DNA of 64,000 nt from Holophagales bacterium UBA5704 (GTDB lineage Bacteria > Acidobacteriota > Thermoanaerobaculia > Multivoradales > UBA5704): contig DIHE01000171.1 of the NCBI GenBank assembly GCA_002420005.1, positions 204,148-268,147 of the forward strand. The letters are read 5' to 3'. Positions within the stretch are counted from its first letter, which is position 1. Each line of letters opens with the position of its first letter. Position numbers and translations under genes: made by a program. Under the pieces are notes generated by a model. That model saw nothing but the letters and a program-made list of their open reading frames with translations, was not told where the DNA came from and searched no databases. This document shows positions 15,930 to 25,580 of this stretch, piece after piece.

Positions 15930-18900
15930 ATGCAACCGGGACGACGGCCCGCCGGGTGTGCTCCGGCGGAGCTCCAGACCGCCCGCACCAGCGGTGCCCT
16001 GCTCTCCCCCGGGGAGCGCTCCCTCTGGTTCCTGCAGCGCCTGGTGCCGGAGAGCGGCGCCTACAACCTCGCCGGGGCGGTGCGCATCGAGGCGCTCGAT
16101 GGCGCTGCGTTGACCCGCACGGTGCTGCGGCTGGTCGAGCGCCATCCCGCCTTGCGGACGACCTATCCGGCGGAGCAGGGAGAGCCGTCGCGCCGTGTGC
16201 ATGGCTGGCTGGAGCCCGAGATCGGCGAGGAGGAGATCGCCGGCCTGGAGGGCGAAGCGCTGCGCCTGCGCTGCGAACGCGAGGCGCTGCGGCCGTTCGA
16301 TCCGGAGCGGGGGCCGCTCCTGCGGGTGCGGATCTTCCGGACGCATCCAGCGGGGGGAGCGGGGGCGGCGCTGTTCGTCTTCCACCACCTGGTGGCCGAT
16401 TTCTGGTCGCTCACCGTGATCCTGCGCGAGCTCGGCGCGCTCTACGACGAGGAGACGGGCGGGCCGGCGGCGGATCTTCTGCCGCCGCCGGGGCGCTATG
16501 AGCAGTGGGTGGAGCGCCAGGCGCTCGAGCTCTCCGGTGCGCGCGGCGAGGAGCTGCGGGACTTCTGGACCCGGCACCTGGCCGGCCCGGTCCCGGTCCT
16601 CGACCTGCCGGCCGACCGGCCGCGGCCGGCGGTGCCGAGCGGAGCGGGGGTCGGGGGGTCCGGCCGGCTCGGCGTGGCGCCGACCGCACGGCTCCAGGCG
16701 CTGGCGCGCCACCATCGCGCCACCTTGTTCAGCGTCGCCCTCGCCGGCTTGCAGCTCCTTCTGCACCGGATCACCGGGGACGAGGACATCTGGGTCGGCG
16801 TGCCGGCCGCGGGGCGGGGGCCGGCGCGCTGGTCGCGCACCGTGGGCTACTTCGTCAACCCGGTCGTGCTGCGTGGGCGGCCGGGGGAGGCCGCCTCGTT
16901 CGGTGCCCTGCTCGACCACGCGCGCGCCGAGGCCGAGGCGGCTCTGGCGCATCGCGACTGGCCTTTCGCCTGGCTGGCCGAGGAGCTGCATCCGGTGCGC
17001 GAGGCGGGCCGCATGCCGCTCTTCCAGGCGCTCGCAGTGCTCTACCGGACGCGCCTCCCCGAGGAGGAGCCGCTCGCTCTTCTCGCTCTCGGCGAGGGAG
17101 GGACGTCGAAGGTCCGGTTGGGGGGGCTGGAGCTTGCGGCCTTGCCGCTCGAACGCCGTGGCGCCCAGCTCGACATCGCATTGACCGCCGCCGTGGTGGC
17201 GGGGGAGCTGCGCTTCCGGCTGGAGCTCGACGCCGACCGCTTCGATGCGGCCACCGCCGGCCGCCTGCTCGCGCACCTGACGGCACTTCTGGAGGCGGCG
17301 CTCGAACGCCCGCTGGCGCCGGTCGACGAGCTCCCTCTGTTGCGCGAAGCCGAGCGGCAGGCGCTGTTCGTCGAATGGAATGATCCGCAGGCACTCCTGC
17401 CCGCGACCGGCTCGCTGGATGCGCGGGTGGTGGCGCAGGCGGTGCGCACGCCCGACGCCACCGCGCTGGTGGCGGCGGGCCGGCATCTCACCTACCGCGA
17501 GCTGATGGAGCGGGCGGAGCACCTGGCGCACCGGCTCGCCCGCCGGCTGCGGGCCCGCGGGGCGGGAGCCGAGCCGCGGGTGGGTCTGTGCGCCGCGCGC
17601 ACACCGGACCTGGTGGTGGGCCTGCTCGCCATCTTGCGCGCCGGTGCGGCGTATGTGCCGCTCGATCCGGCACAGCCGGCGGAGCGCCTGGCCTGGACGC
17701 TGCGCGATGCCGGGGCCGGCCTGCTGCTCACCGACCGGGCGCACGCCGCCGGGTGGGCGGACGGCGTGGAGGTCCTTCCGCTCGATGCGGCGGACGCGGA
17801 GCCCGCGGCGCTCCCCGGCGGTTTGCCCGCTCCCGATCCGCGCCGGCTCGCCTATGTGCTCTACACCTCCGGCTCGACCGGGGTGCCCAAGGGGGTGGCC
17901 CTGGAGCATGCGGGCGCCCTGGCGTTGCTCGACTGGGCGGGCCGGCATTTCAGCGCGCAGGAGCTGGCCGGGGTGGTGGCCTCCACCTCGATCGGCTTCG
18001 ATCTCTCCGTTTTCGAGCTGTTCCTTCCCCTGGCGCGCGGCGGGACGGTGCTGCTGGTGCCCGATGCCTTGCAGGTCGGCGAGATGCCCTGCGCCACCCT
18101 GCTCAACACGGTTCCCTCGGCGATGGCGGAGCTGCTGCGGCTGGGCGCCGTGCCCGCCTCGATCCGGGTGGTCTGCCTGGCCGGCGAACGGCTGCCGGGG
18201 AGCCTGGCCGCCGCGGTGCACCGCGCGATGCCGCATTGCCGGTTGCTCAACCTCTATGGCCCCACGGAGGCCACCACCTACTCGACCTGGAGCGAGGTCA
18301 CCCGCGGCGAGAGCCGCGAGCCGGCGATCGGCCGGCCGGTCGACGGAACCCGGGTGCACCTCCTCGACCGGGGCGGCAACCCGCAGCTTCTGGGAGCCGT
18401 CGGCGAGATCTGTCTGGCGGGCGCCGGGCTCGCCCGCGGCTATGCGGGGAGGCCGGGACAGACGGCGGAACGCTTCGTGCCCGACCCGTGGAGCCCGGAG
18501 CCGGGGGGGCGCCTCTATCGCACCGGGGACCTCGGGCGGCGGCGGGTGGACGGGGCGCTGGAGATCCTCGGCCGGATCGACCAGCAGGTCAAGCTGCGCG
18601 GCTTCCGCATCGAGCTGGGCGAGGTGGAGGCGGCCCTGGCCGCAGATCCGTCGGTGCGCGAGGCCGCCGCCGAGATCCGCGAGGATGCGGGCGGCGATCG
18701 CCGGCTGGTGGCCTGGCTGGTGGGGGAAGGGAGAGAGCCCGATCCGGCGGCCTTGCGCGACCATCTGACGTCGCGGTTGCCGGGTCCGATGATCCCCGCG
18801 GTCTTTGCGCCGCTCGCCGCCCTTCCGCGAACGGCGCGCGGCAAGCTGGACCGGCGGGCTCTGGCCGCCCTCCCGCTCCCCGAGGAGGCACCGGCCGCAT

Positions 18901-21900
18901 GGGTGCCGCCGCGCAACTCGGTGGAGGACTCGCTGGCGGCCGTGTTCGCCGAGGTGCTCCTGCGCGACCGGGTGGGTGCCCACGATGATTTCTTCGCCCT
19001 CGGTGGCCATTCCCTGCTCGCCACCCGCGTCCTCGCCCGGGTCGGGGAGCTGTTCCGGGTCGACCTGCCGCTGCGCGACCTGTTCGAGGCGCCGACGCCG
19101 GTGGCGCTCGCCGAGCGGCTGCGCAACACGGCGCGCGGCCGGACGGCGCCGCCGATCCCCCGCGCGGACCAGCGCGCTTCGCAGGAGAAGGTCGTCCTCT
19201 CCTTCGCCCAGGAGCGTTTCTGGCTGTTGCACCGCCTGGAGCCGGAGACTCCGGCCTACAACGTGGCGGGCGCGGTGCGGGTGCGCGGGCCGCTGCGCAT
19301 CGGCGCACTGGAGCAGGCGCTCGGCGAGATCGTGCGGCGCCACGAGCTGCTGCGCACCCGCTATCCGGAGGAGGACGGCGCTCCGGTCGCGCTGGTGGAT
19401 CCGCCGTTCCAGCTGCCGTTTCCGCTGCCCTGCATCGACCTGTCCGGCCTGCCGCCGGAGCGGCGCGAGGCCGCCGCCTCGCGGCTCGCCGCCGAAGCCG
19501 CGGCGGCGCCGTTCGACCTCGCCGCCGGGCCGCTGCTCAACGCCCTGCTCATCCGCCTCGGCGACGGCGAGCACGACCTGCTGGCCGCGGTGCACCACAT
19601 CGCGGCGGACGGCGCCTCGATCGACCTGTTCTTTCGCGAGCTGGCGACCTTGTACCGGCGTCCGGGTGCGCTGCCGCCGCTCGGCGTGCAGTATGCCGAC
19701 TACGCCCGCTGGCAGCGCGGCTGGTTGACCGGCGACGTGCTGGAGGCGCGGCTCGCCTGGTGGGAGGAGGAGCTGGCCGGAGCTCCCACGGCGCTCGCCC
19801 TGCCCACGGACCGGCCGCGCTCGGCGGCTTCGACCTCGCGCGGCGGCCTGCGGGCGGTGAGCTTCGCTCCCGCGCTGGCCGCGGCGCTCGATGCCCGGCG
19901 GCGGTCGCTCGCCGGGACCCGGTTCATGAGCTTCGCGGCGGTCTTCCAGACGCTGCTGGGCCGCCTCTCCGGGCAGGGCGACGTGCTCATCGGCACCCCC
20001 GTCTCGGAGCGCAGCCGGCGCGAGCTCGAGCCGCTCATCGGCTGTCTGATCAACACCCTGGTCCTGCGCGGCCGGATGGCGGACGATCCCACCTTCGCCG
20101 AGCTGCTGGTGCGCATCCGCGCCACCTCGCTCGCCATCTGGGCCAATCAGGACCTGCCGTTCGAGCGGCTGGTCGAGCGCCTGCCGGGGGCGCGCAGCGC
20201 CGGACGCACGCCGCTCTTCCAGGCGCTGCTGACCTCGCAGACCGAGCGCGAGGCGACCCTGGAGCTGGGGGGCGCGGCGGTCGCCTTGCGCGAGCTCGAC
20301 CCGGGAGCGGCCAAGCTCGACCTGTCCCTCACCCTGGAGGCGGCGGAGGCCGGTCTGCGCGCCGTGCTGCGCTACCGCAGCGACCTGTTCGACGCGGCGA
20401 CCGCGGCGCGTTTTCTGGAGCATTTCGAGTCGCTCCTCGCCGGCGGCCTCGCCGATCCGTCGCTGCGGCTCTCCGAGCTGCCTCTGCTGGCACCGGCGCA
20501 GCGCCACCAGGTGCTGGCGGAATGGGGTGTGGGGCGGCCGGAGGTGGAGGAAGACCTGCCGGTGCACGAGCTCATCCTGCGGCGTTGCCTCGAACGCCCG
20601 GACGCTTCGGCGGTGCTGTTCGACGGGTATCCGACCCTGACGTGGTGGGAGCTGCGCCACCGCGTTTTCCACCTGGCCGCCGTTTTGCGCGAGCAGGGGG
20701 CCGGCCCGGGAGCGGTCGTCGGGATTTCGTTCGACCGTTCGCCCGATCTGGTGGTCGCCGTCCTCGGAACCCTGGCGGCCGGCGCCGCGTACCTGCCGCT
20801 CGATCCGTCCTATCCGGAGGAGTACCTGGCCTTCGGGGTGGAGGATTCGGGGGTTTCGATCATCCTGTCGGACGTCCTGCCCCTGCCGGTGCCGCCGGCG
20901 GGCAGCGAGCCGGTGCGCCCTCCCGGCGATCCGGTGCCGATGGACGCGTGGGCCTACGTGCTTTACACCTCGGGCTCGACCGGAAAGCCGAAAGGCACGC
21001 CGGTCACCCACCGGGCGTTGCTCAACTACCTGGCGTGGACCCTGGAGGAGCCGCTGGCCGGGCTGGACGGCATCCTTTTCCTCACCTCGCTCAACTTTGA
21101 CGCCTCGCTCAAGCAGCTCTTCTCTCCTCTGCTCGCCGGGCGGCCGGTGCGGGTGCTGAGCGAGGAATCGGCGCGCCGGCCGGAGCGCCTGCTCGCCCAG
21201 CTGCGCCGGGGCGGGCGTGCCGGGGGCCGCCTGGCGCTCAACTGCGTCCCCTCGCTCTGGCGGTCGGTGCTCGACCTGTTGGAGGCCGGGGCGACCCCCG
21301 CCGCGGCGCAGACCGGCACTCTCGCCCGCCTGTTGCTGGGCGGAGAGGGATTCGACCGCGAGCTGCTCGAACGCACGCACCGTGTGCTGCCCGCGCTGGA
21401 GGTGTGGAACCTGTATGGTCCGACCGAGGCGACGGCCAATGCGAGCGCCGCGCGCCTGGTGGTGGGGGACCGGCTTTCGGTGGGGATCGGGCGGCCGGTG
21501 CGCGGCGCCTCCTTGCACGTGCTCGGTCCCGGGCTCCAGCCGACGGCCCCGGGCGCCGTGGGGGAGCTGGTGATCGGCGGCTGCGGCGTCGCGGCCGGGT
21601 ACTGGCGGCGGCCGGAGCTGACCGCCGCGCGCTTCGTCCCGGATCCCTTCGCGGCCGTCTCGGGCCACGGGGAGCCGGGAGCGCGCCTGTTCCGCACCGG
21701 CGATCTGGCCCGTTTCCGCGCCGACGGCAGCCTGGAGCTGCTCGGGCGGATCGACCGCCAGCTCAAGATCCGCGGCCTGCGCATCGAGCCGGGCGAGGTG
21801 GAGGAGGCGCTCGCCGCCCACCCCGGGGTGGCCGAATGCGTGGTGGGGACGGACCCCGCGGGCGTCCGGCTGGTGGCCTGGGTGGTGCCGCGCAGCGGAG

Positions 21901-24900
21901 CCGCGCCGGTCGCCTCGGAGCTGCGCCGCCACCTGGAGGCGCTCCTGCCCGCCCCCCTGGTGCCGGCGAGCTTCGTCGTCCTGGGGGCGATGCCGCGGCT
22001 CCCCAACGGCAAGGTGCATCACAGTGCTCTGCCGGCGCCCGAGGCGGCGGCGCCGCGCGAGCTGACCCAGCCGCGCTCGCAAGCCGAGGAGGTGCTCGCC
22101 TGCCTGTGGTGCGAGGTCCTGGAGCTTCCGGAGATCGGCATCCACGACGACTTTTTCGAGCGCGGCGGCCACTCCCTGTTGGCGGCGCGGCTGCTCGCCC
22201 GCGTCCGCCTCGTGTTCGGGATCGACCTGCCGCTGCGCACCCTGTTCGCCGCGCCGACCGTGGCGCGCCTCGGCGAGGCCCTCGCCGCGGCGCGCCGCAC
22301 CCGCTTCGACGGCGTATCGGCGGCTCAGCCGGTGGAGGCGGCGCCGCGCGGCGAGCCCCTCCCTCTCTCCTTCGCCCAGGAGCGCCTGTGGTTCATCGAC
22401 CAGTGGATCCCGCAGAGCCCGGCGTACAACATCCCGGCGGTGGTGCACCTGCGCGGTGCGCTCGACGTGGCGGCCTTGCGTGCGGCCTTGCAGGCGATCG
22501 CCGGGCGCCACGAGATTCTGCGCACCACCTTCGCCGCGGTGGCGGGGCGGCCGGTGCAGATCGTCCATGCGGACGTCGAGGTGCCTTTCCGCACCCTGGC
22601 GGTGCCGGGGGACTGGCGGGTGCCGGCGGTGGAGGAGGCGCGCCACGGCTTCGATCTCGAAGCCGGGCCGCTCTTGCGCGCCCTGCTGCTCGAGCGGGGA
22701 GCCGACGATCATGCTCTCGTGCTCAACCTGCACCACATCGTGGCGGACGGCTGGTCGATCGGCGTGCTCATCGGGGAGCTGCGCGCCTTGTACGTCGCCT
22801 TCCAGGACGGCCTGCCCGCACCGCTGCCGCCGCTGCCGGTGCAATATGGCGATTTCGCGGTCTGGCAGCGCCGGCTGGTCGAAGGCGAGGCGCTGGCGCC
22901 GGCTCTCGCCTGGTGGCAGGAGCACCTGGCGGGGGCTCCGACAGCCCTGGAGCTGCCGGCCGACCGGCCGCGTCCTCTGTGGTCGATCCACCGCGGCGCG
23001 GTCGAGCCCGCCGCTCTGGACCCCGCGTTGACCGCGCGGCTCCACCGGCTCGCCCGTCGCGCCGATGCGACCCTTTTCATGGTTCTCCTCGCCGCCTTCG
23101 AGCTCCTGCTCGGACGTCTGGCCGGCGTCGAGGACGTGGTGGTCGGCACCGCCGTGGCCCAGCGGCCTCCCGAGGTGGAGCGCCTGATCGGCCTGTTCGT
23201 CAATCTGCTGCCCCTGCGCGGCGACTTGACGGGTGATCCGACGTTCCTCGAGCTCCTCGCCCGCACCCGGCGCGCCACGCTGTCCGCCCACGATCACCAG
23301 GACGTTCCGTTCGAGCGTCTGGTGGCGGCGCTGGAGCCCTCCCGCGACACCGGCCGCCATCCGCTGTTCCAGGCGGCCCTGGCGCTCCAGAACACACCGG
23401 GTGCGGAGGCGTTCCTCCCCGGTCTCGACCTGGAGATCGAGCAGCTCGACACCGGCACCGCCCGCTTCGATCTGACCCTTCTCCTCCACGAGACCGGCGG
23501 CGGCCTGGCCGGGGCCCTGGAGCACAGTGCCGAGCTGTTCGACGCCGCCACGATCCGGCGCCTGCTCGCCTCATTCGCGAGCCTGGTCGACGGCCTGGCG
23601 GAGGATCCGGAGCGTCCGGTTTCGCTGCTGCCGCTGGTCGGTGCCGCGGAGCGCCGGCAGATCCTGGAGCAGTGGAGCCGGGGACCGGCCGGGGGAGAGG
23701 CCCTGCGCACCGCCCGCTCGCTCCCGGCCGTCTTCGCCCGCCAGGCGGCACGCGCGCCGGACGCGGTGGCGGTGGCCGAGCCGGGGGCCGGGCTGGAGCT
23801 CTCGTATGGAGAGCTCGACCGCCGTTCCGCCTGGCTGGCGCGGCGGCTCGCCGACGCGGGGGTCCACCCGGGTGAGCCGGTCGCGGTCCTCCTGGAGCGT
23901 TCCGCCGAGATGGTGGTGGCCCTTCTGGGCATCCTGCGCGCCGGCGCCGGGTACGTGCCGCTCGACCTCGCCTATCCCCGGGAACGCCTGGTCTGGATGC
24001 TGGAGGACAGCGCGGCCCGCTTCGTCGTCACCCGCGGGGATCTCGCGGCACCCCTGGCGGCGGGTGCTCTCGCCGGCGCCGGGCCGCGGGTGGTGCCGGT
24101 CGGCGACCTGCCCGCCGGCCCCCCGCCGATGCTGCCGGACACGGCCGGGCCGGACCACCTCGCCTACCTCGTCTACACCTCGGGCTCCACCGGCCGGCCG
24201 AAAGGCGTCGCGGCCACCCACCGCGGCGTGGCCCGGGTGGTGGTCGATCCGCAGTATGTCCGGCTGGGTCCGGAGGAGACCCTCCTGCAGCTCGCACCGG
24301 TGCCGTTCGACGCCTCGACGTTCGAGATCTGGGGGACGCTGCTCAACGGCGGCCGGCTGGCCGTCTTCCCGGCGGGGCCGGTGGCCCTCCACGAGCTGGC
24401 GGAGGCGCTCCACCGCAGCCAGGCGACCACGCTCTTCCTGACCACCGGCCTGTTCCACCAGCTGATCGACGAGGCGCCCGAGGGGCTCTCCGGCCTGCAC
24501 CAGCTTCTCACCGGAGGCGACGTGATCTCGGTGGCGCGCGTGCGCAGCGCCCTGGAGCGGTTGCCCGGCTGCCGCCTGATCCACTGCTATGGACCGACCG
24601 AGTGCACCACCTTCGCCACCTGCCACCCGGTGCGGCCGGCGGATGCGGAACGCCCGGCCCTGACCTTGGGGCGGCCGATTGCGCGCACCTCGGTCTGGGT
24701 GCTCGACGGACAGCTGGAACCCGTGCCGCCCGGGGTGCCGGGCGAGCTGTATCTCGGGGGCGCCGGCCTGGCGCGCGGCTATTGGCGGCAGCCGGGAGTG
24801 ACGGCGCGGCGCTTCGTGCCGCATCCGTTCGCCCTGCTCCCCGGCGAGCGCCTCTATCGCACCGGAGATCTGGCGCGCTGGCTGCCGGACGGTACCGTCG

Positions 24901-25580
24901 ATTTCCTCGGGCGCATCGACCGCCAGGTCAAGATCCGCGGCTTCCGGGTGGAGCCGGCGGAGATCGAGGCGGTGCTCGAACAGAGCCCCGCGGTGGCCGC
25001 GGCGGCGGTGCTGCCGCAGGACGACGGGCGGGGGAACAAGCGGCTGGTGGCCTGGGTCGTGCCGGCCGCGCCGGAGGAGAGGGCCGGGCTCGTGGAGGGC
25101 GCGCTCGGCGCCTGGTGCCGCGAGCACCTGCCGGCGTTCATGGTGCCCGGCGCCTTCGTGCTGCTCGACAAGCTGCCGCTCGATCCCAACGGCAAGGTGG
25201 ACCGCCGTGCCCTGCCCGCACCCGGCCCGGGTCGCCACACGCCGGCGGTGCCGCCGCGCACTGCGCTGGAGAGGCAGGTGGCCGCGGTGTGGGCCGAGGT
25301 GCTCGGCCTGGAGAGCGTGGGGATCGAGGAGGACTTCTTCGATCTCGGCGGCCATTCGCTGCTCGCCACCCAGATCGTGGCGCGTCTGCGCCGCGATCTC
25401 GGCGTCGAGCTCGGCCTGCGCGCCTTCTTCGACGAGCCGACGGTCGAAGGCGTGGCGCTCGCCATCACCCGCGAAGAGATGGCGCGCGAGGGCGTGGCCG
25501 AGGCCGAGGACCTGCTCGCCCGGGTGCGCGGGCTCTCTCCCGAAGAGCTGGAGGCCCTGCTGCGGGAGGAGGAGGGGTGA
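15930..25580 (+). CDS. non-ribosomal peptide synthetase subunit 1, three modules (C-A-T)x3
   Basis: 3216 aa. Domains by residue: C1 about 23-455 (HHLVADFWS), A1 498-978, T1 with phosphopantetheine Ser1028; C2 1088-1530 (HHIAADGAS), A2 1544-2031, T2 Ser2082; C3 2145-2577 (HHIVADGWS), A3 2592-3096, T3 Ser3143; tail SPEELEALLREEEG like a donor docking end. All three A domains keep SGSTG, YGPTE, RTGDL and the GK lysine; A2 has GKVHH instead of GKVDR. Pocket residues read by eye (GrsA numbering 235-331): A1 D-L-F-N-C-A-L-T-Y, close to Ala codes; A2 D-A-K-N-L-G-L-A-N, no match I know; A3 D-A-F-F-L-G-C-T-F, Val/Ile-like. There is no epimerase or methyltransferase. Beginning with a C domain, the protein must receive an acyl or peptidyl group; C1 may be a starter C. 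An MbtH partner and the activating phosphopantetheinyl transferase are not in this window. Confidence 0.95.
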   Translation: MQPGRRPAGCAPAELQTARTSGALLSPGERSLWFLQRLVPESGAYNLAGAVRIEALDGAALTRTVLRLVERHPALRTTYPAEQGEPSRRVHGWLEPEIGEEEIAGLEGEALRLRCEREALRPFDPERGPLLRVRIFRTHPAGGAGAALFVFHHLVADFWSLTVILRELGALYDEETGGPAADLLPPPGRYEQWVERQALELSGARGEELRDFWTRHLAGPVPVLDLPADRPRPAVPSGAGVGGSGRLGVAPTARLQALARHHRATLFSVALAGLQLLLHRITGDEDIWVGVPAAGRGPARWSRTVGYFVNPVVLRGRPGEAASFGALLDHARAEAEAALAHRDWPFAWLAEELHPVREAGRMPLFQALAVLYRTRLPEEEPLALLALGEGGTSKVRLGGLELAALPLERRGAQLDIALTAAVVAGELRFRLELDADRFDAATAGRLLAHLTALLEAALERPLAPVDELPLLREAERQALFVEWNDPQALLPATGSLDARVVAQAVRTPDATALVAAGRHLTYRELMERAEHLAHRLARRLRARGAGAEPRVGLCAARTPDLVVGLLAILRAGAAYVPLDPAQPAERLAWTLRDAGAGLLLTDRAHAAGWADGVEVLPLDAADAEPAALPGGLPAPDPRRLAYVLYTSGSTGVPKGVALEHAGALALLDWAGRHFSAQELAGVVASTSIGFDLSVFELFLPLARGGTVLLVPDALQVGEMPCATLLNTVPSAMAELLRLGAVPASIRVVCLAGERLPGSLAAAVHRAMPHCRLLNLYGPTEATTYSTWSEVTRGESREPAIGRPVDGTRVHLLDRGGNPQLLGAVGEICLAGAGLARGYAGRPGQTAERFVPDPWSPEPGGRLYRTGDLGRRRVDGALEILGRIDQQVKLRGFRIELGEVEAALAADPSVREAAAEIREDAGGDRRLVAWLVGEGREPDPAALRDHLTSRLPGPMIPAVFAPLAALPRTARGKLDRRALAALPLPEEAPAAWVPPRNSVEDSLAAVFAEVLLRDRVGAHDDFFALGGHSLLATRVLARVGELFRVDLPLRDLFEAPTPVALAERLRNTARGRTAPPIPRADQRASQEKVVLSFAQERFWLLHRLEPETPAYNVAGAVRVRGPLRIGALEQALGEIVRRHELLRTRYPEEDGAPVALVDPPFQLPFPLPCIDLSGLPPERREAAASRLAAEAAAAPFDLAAGPLLNALLIRLGDGEHDLLAAVHHIAADGASIDLFFRELATLYRRPGALPPLGVQYADYARWQRGWLTGDVLEARLAWWEEELAGAPTALALPTDRPRSAASTSRGGLRAVSFAPALAAALDARRRSLAGTRFMSFAAVFQTLLGRLSGQGDVLIGTPVSERSRRELEPLIGCLINTLVLRGRMADDPTFAELLVRIRATSLAIWANQDLPFERLVERLPGARSAGRTPLFQALLTSQTEREATLELGGAAVALRELDPGAAKLDLSLTLEAAEAGLRAVLRYRSDLFDAATAARFLEHFESLLAGGLADPSLRLSELPLLAPAQRHQVLAEWGVGRPEVEEDLPVHELILRRCLERPDASAVLFDGYPTLTWWELRHRVFHLAAVLREQGAGPGAVVGISFDRSPDLVVAVLGTLAAGAAYLPLDPSYPEEYLAFGVEDSGVSIILSDVLPLPVPPAGSEPVRPPGDPVPMDAWAYVLYTSGSTGKPKGTPVTHRALLNYLAWTLEEPLAGLDGILFLTSLNFDASLKQLFSPLLAGRPVRVLSEESARRPERLLAQLRRGGRAGGRLALNCVPSLWRSVLDLLEAGATPAAAQTGTLARLLLGGEGFDRELLERTHRVLPALEVWNLYGPTEATANASAARLVVGDRLSVGIGRPVRGASLHVLGPGLQPTAPGAVGELVIGGCGVAAGYWRRPELTAARFVPDPFAAVSGHGEPGARLFRTGDLARFRADGSLELLGRIDRQLKIRGLRIEPGEVEEALAAHPGVAECVVGTDPAGVRLVAWVVPRSGAAPVASELRRHLEALLPAPLVPASFVVLGAMPRLPNGKVHHSALPAPEAAAPRELTQPRSQAEEVLACLWCEVLELPEIGIHDDFFERGGHSLLAARLLARVRLVFGIDLPLRTLFAAPTVARLGEALAAARRTRFDGVSAAQPVEAAPRGEPLPLSFAQERLWFIDQWIPQSPAYNIPAVVHLRGALDVAALRAALQAIAGRHEILRTTFAAVAGRPVQIVHADVEVPFRTLAVPGDWRVPAVEEARHGFDLEAGPLLRALLLERGADDHALVLNLHHIVADGWSIGVLIGELRALYVAFQDGLPAPLPPLPVQYGDFAVWQRRLVEGEALAPALAWWQEHLAGAPTALELPADRPRPLWSIHRGAVEPAALDPALTARLHRLARRADATLFMVLLAAFELLLGRLAGVEDVVVGTAVAQRPPEVERLIGLFVNLLPLRGDLTGDPTFLELLARTRRATLSAHDHQDVPFERLVAALEPSRDTGRHPLFQAALALQNTPGAEAFLPGLDLEIEQLDTGTARFDLTLLLHETGGGLAGALEHSAELFDAATIRRLLASFASLVDGLAEDPERPVSLLPLVGAAERRQILEQWSRGPAGGEALRTARSLPAVFARQAARAPDAVAVAEPGAGLELSYGELDRRSAWLARRLADAGVHPGEPVAVLLERSAEMVVALLGILRAGAGYVPLDLAYPRERLVWMLEDSAARFVVTRGDLAAPLAAGALAGAGPRVVPVGDLPAGPPPMLPDTAGPDHLAYLVYTSGSTGRPKGVAATHRGVARVVVDPQYVRLGPEETLLQLAPVPFDASTFEIWGTLLNGGRLAVFPAGPVALHELAEALHRSQATTLFLTTGLFHQLIDEAPEGLSGLHQLLTGGDVISVARVRSALERLPGCRLIHCYGPTECTTFATCHPVRPADAERPALTLGRPIARTSVWVLDGQLEPVPPGVPGELYLGGAGLARGYWRQPGVTARRFVPHPFALLPGERLYRTGDLARWLPDGTVDFLGRIDRQVKIRGFRVEPAEIEAVLEQSPAVAAAAVLPQDDGRGNKRLVAWVVPAAPEERAGLVEGALGAWCREHLPAFMVPGAFVLLDKLPLDPNGKVDRRALPAPGPGRHTPAVPPRTALERQVAAVWAEVLGLESVGIEEDFFDLGGHSLLATQIVARLRRDLGVELGLRAFFDEPTVEGVALAITREEMAREGVAEAEDLLARVRGLSPEELEALLREEEG

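Noticed and set aside
13392..23525. Minus-strand ORF of 3377 codons antisense to ADOP and NRPS1
   Set aside because: Composition is Arg/Gln/Pro/Ala-rich without any domain; it is the mirror of GC-biased third positions in the real genes.
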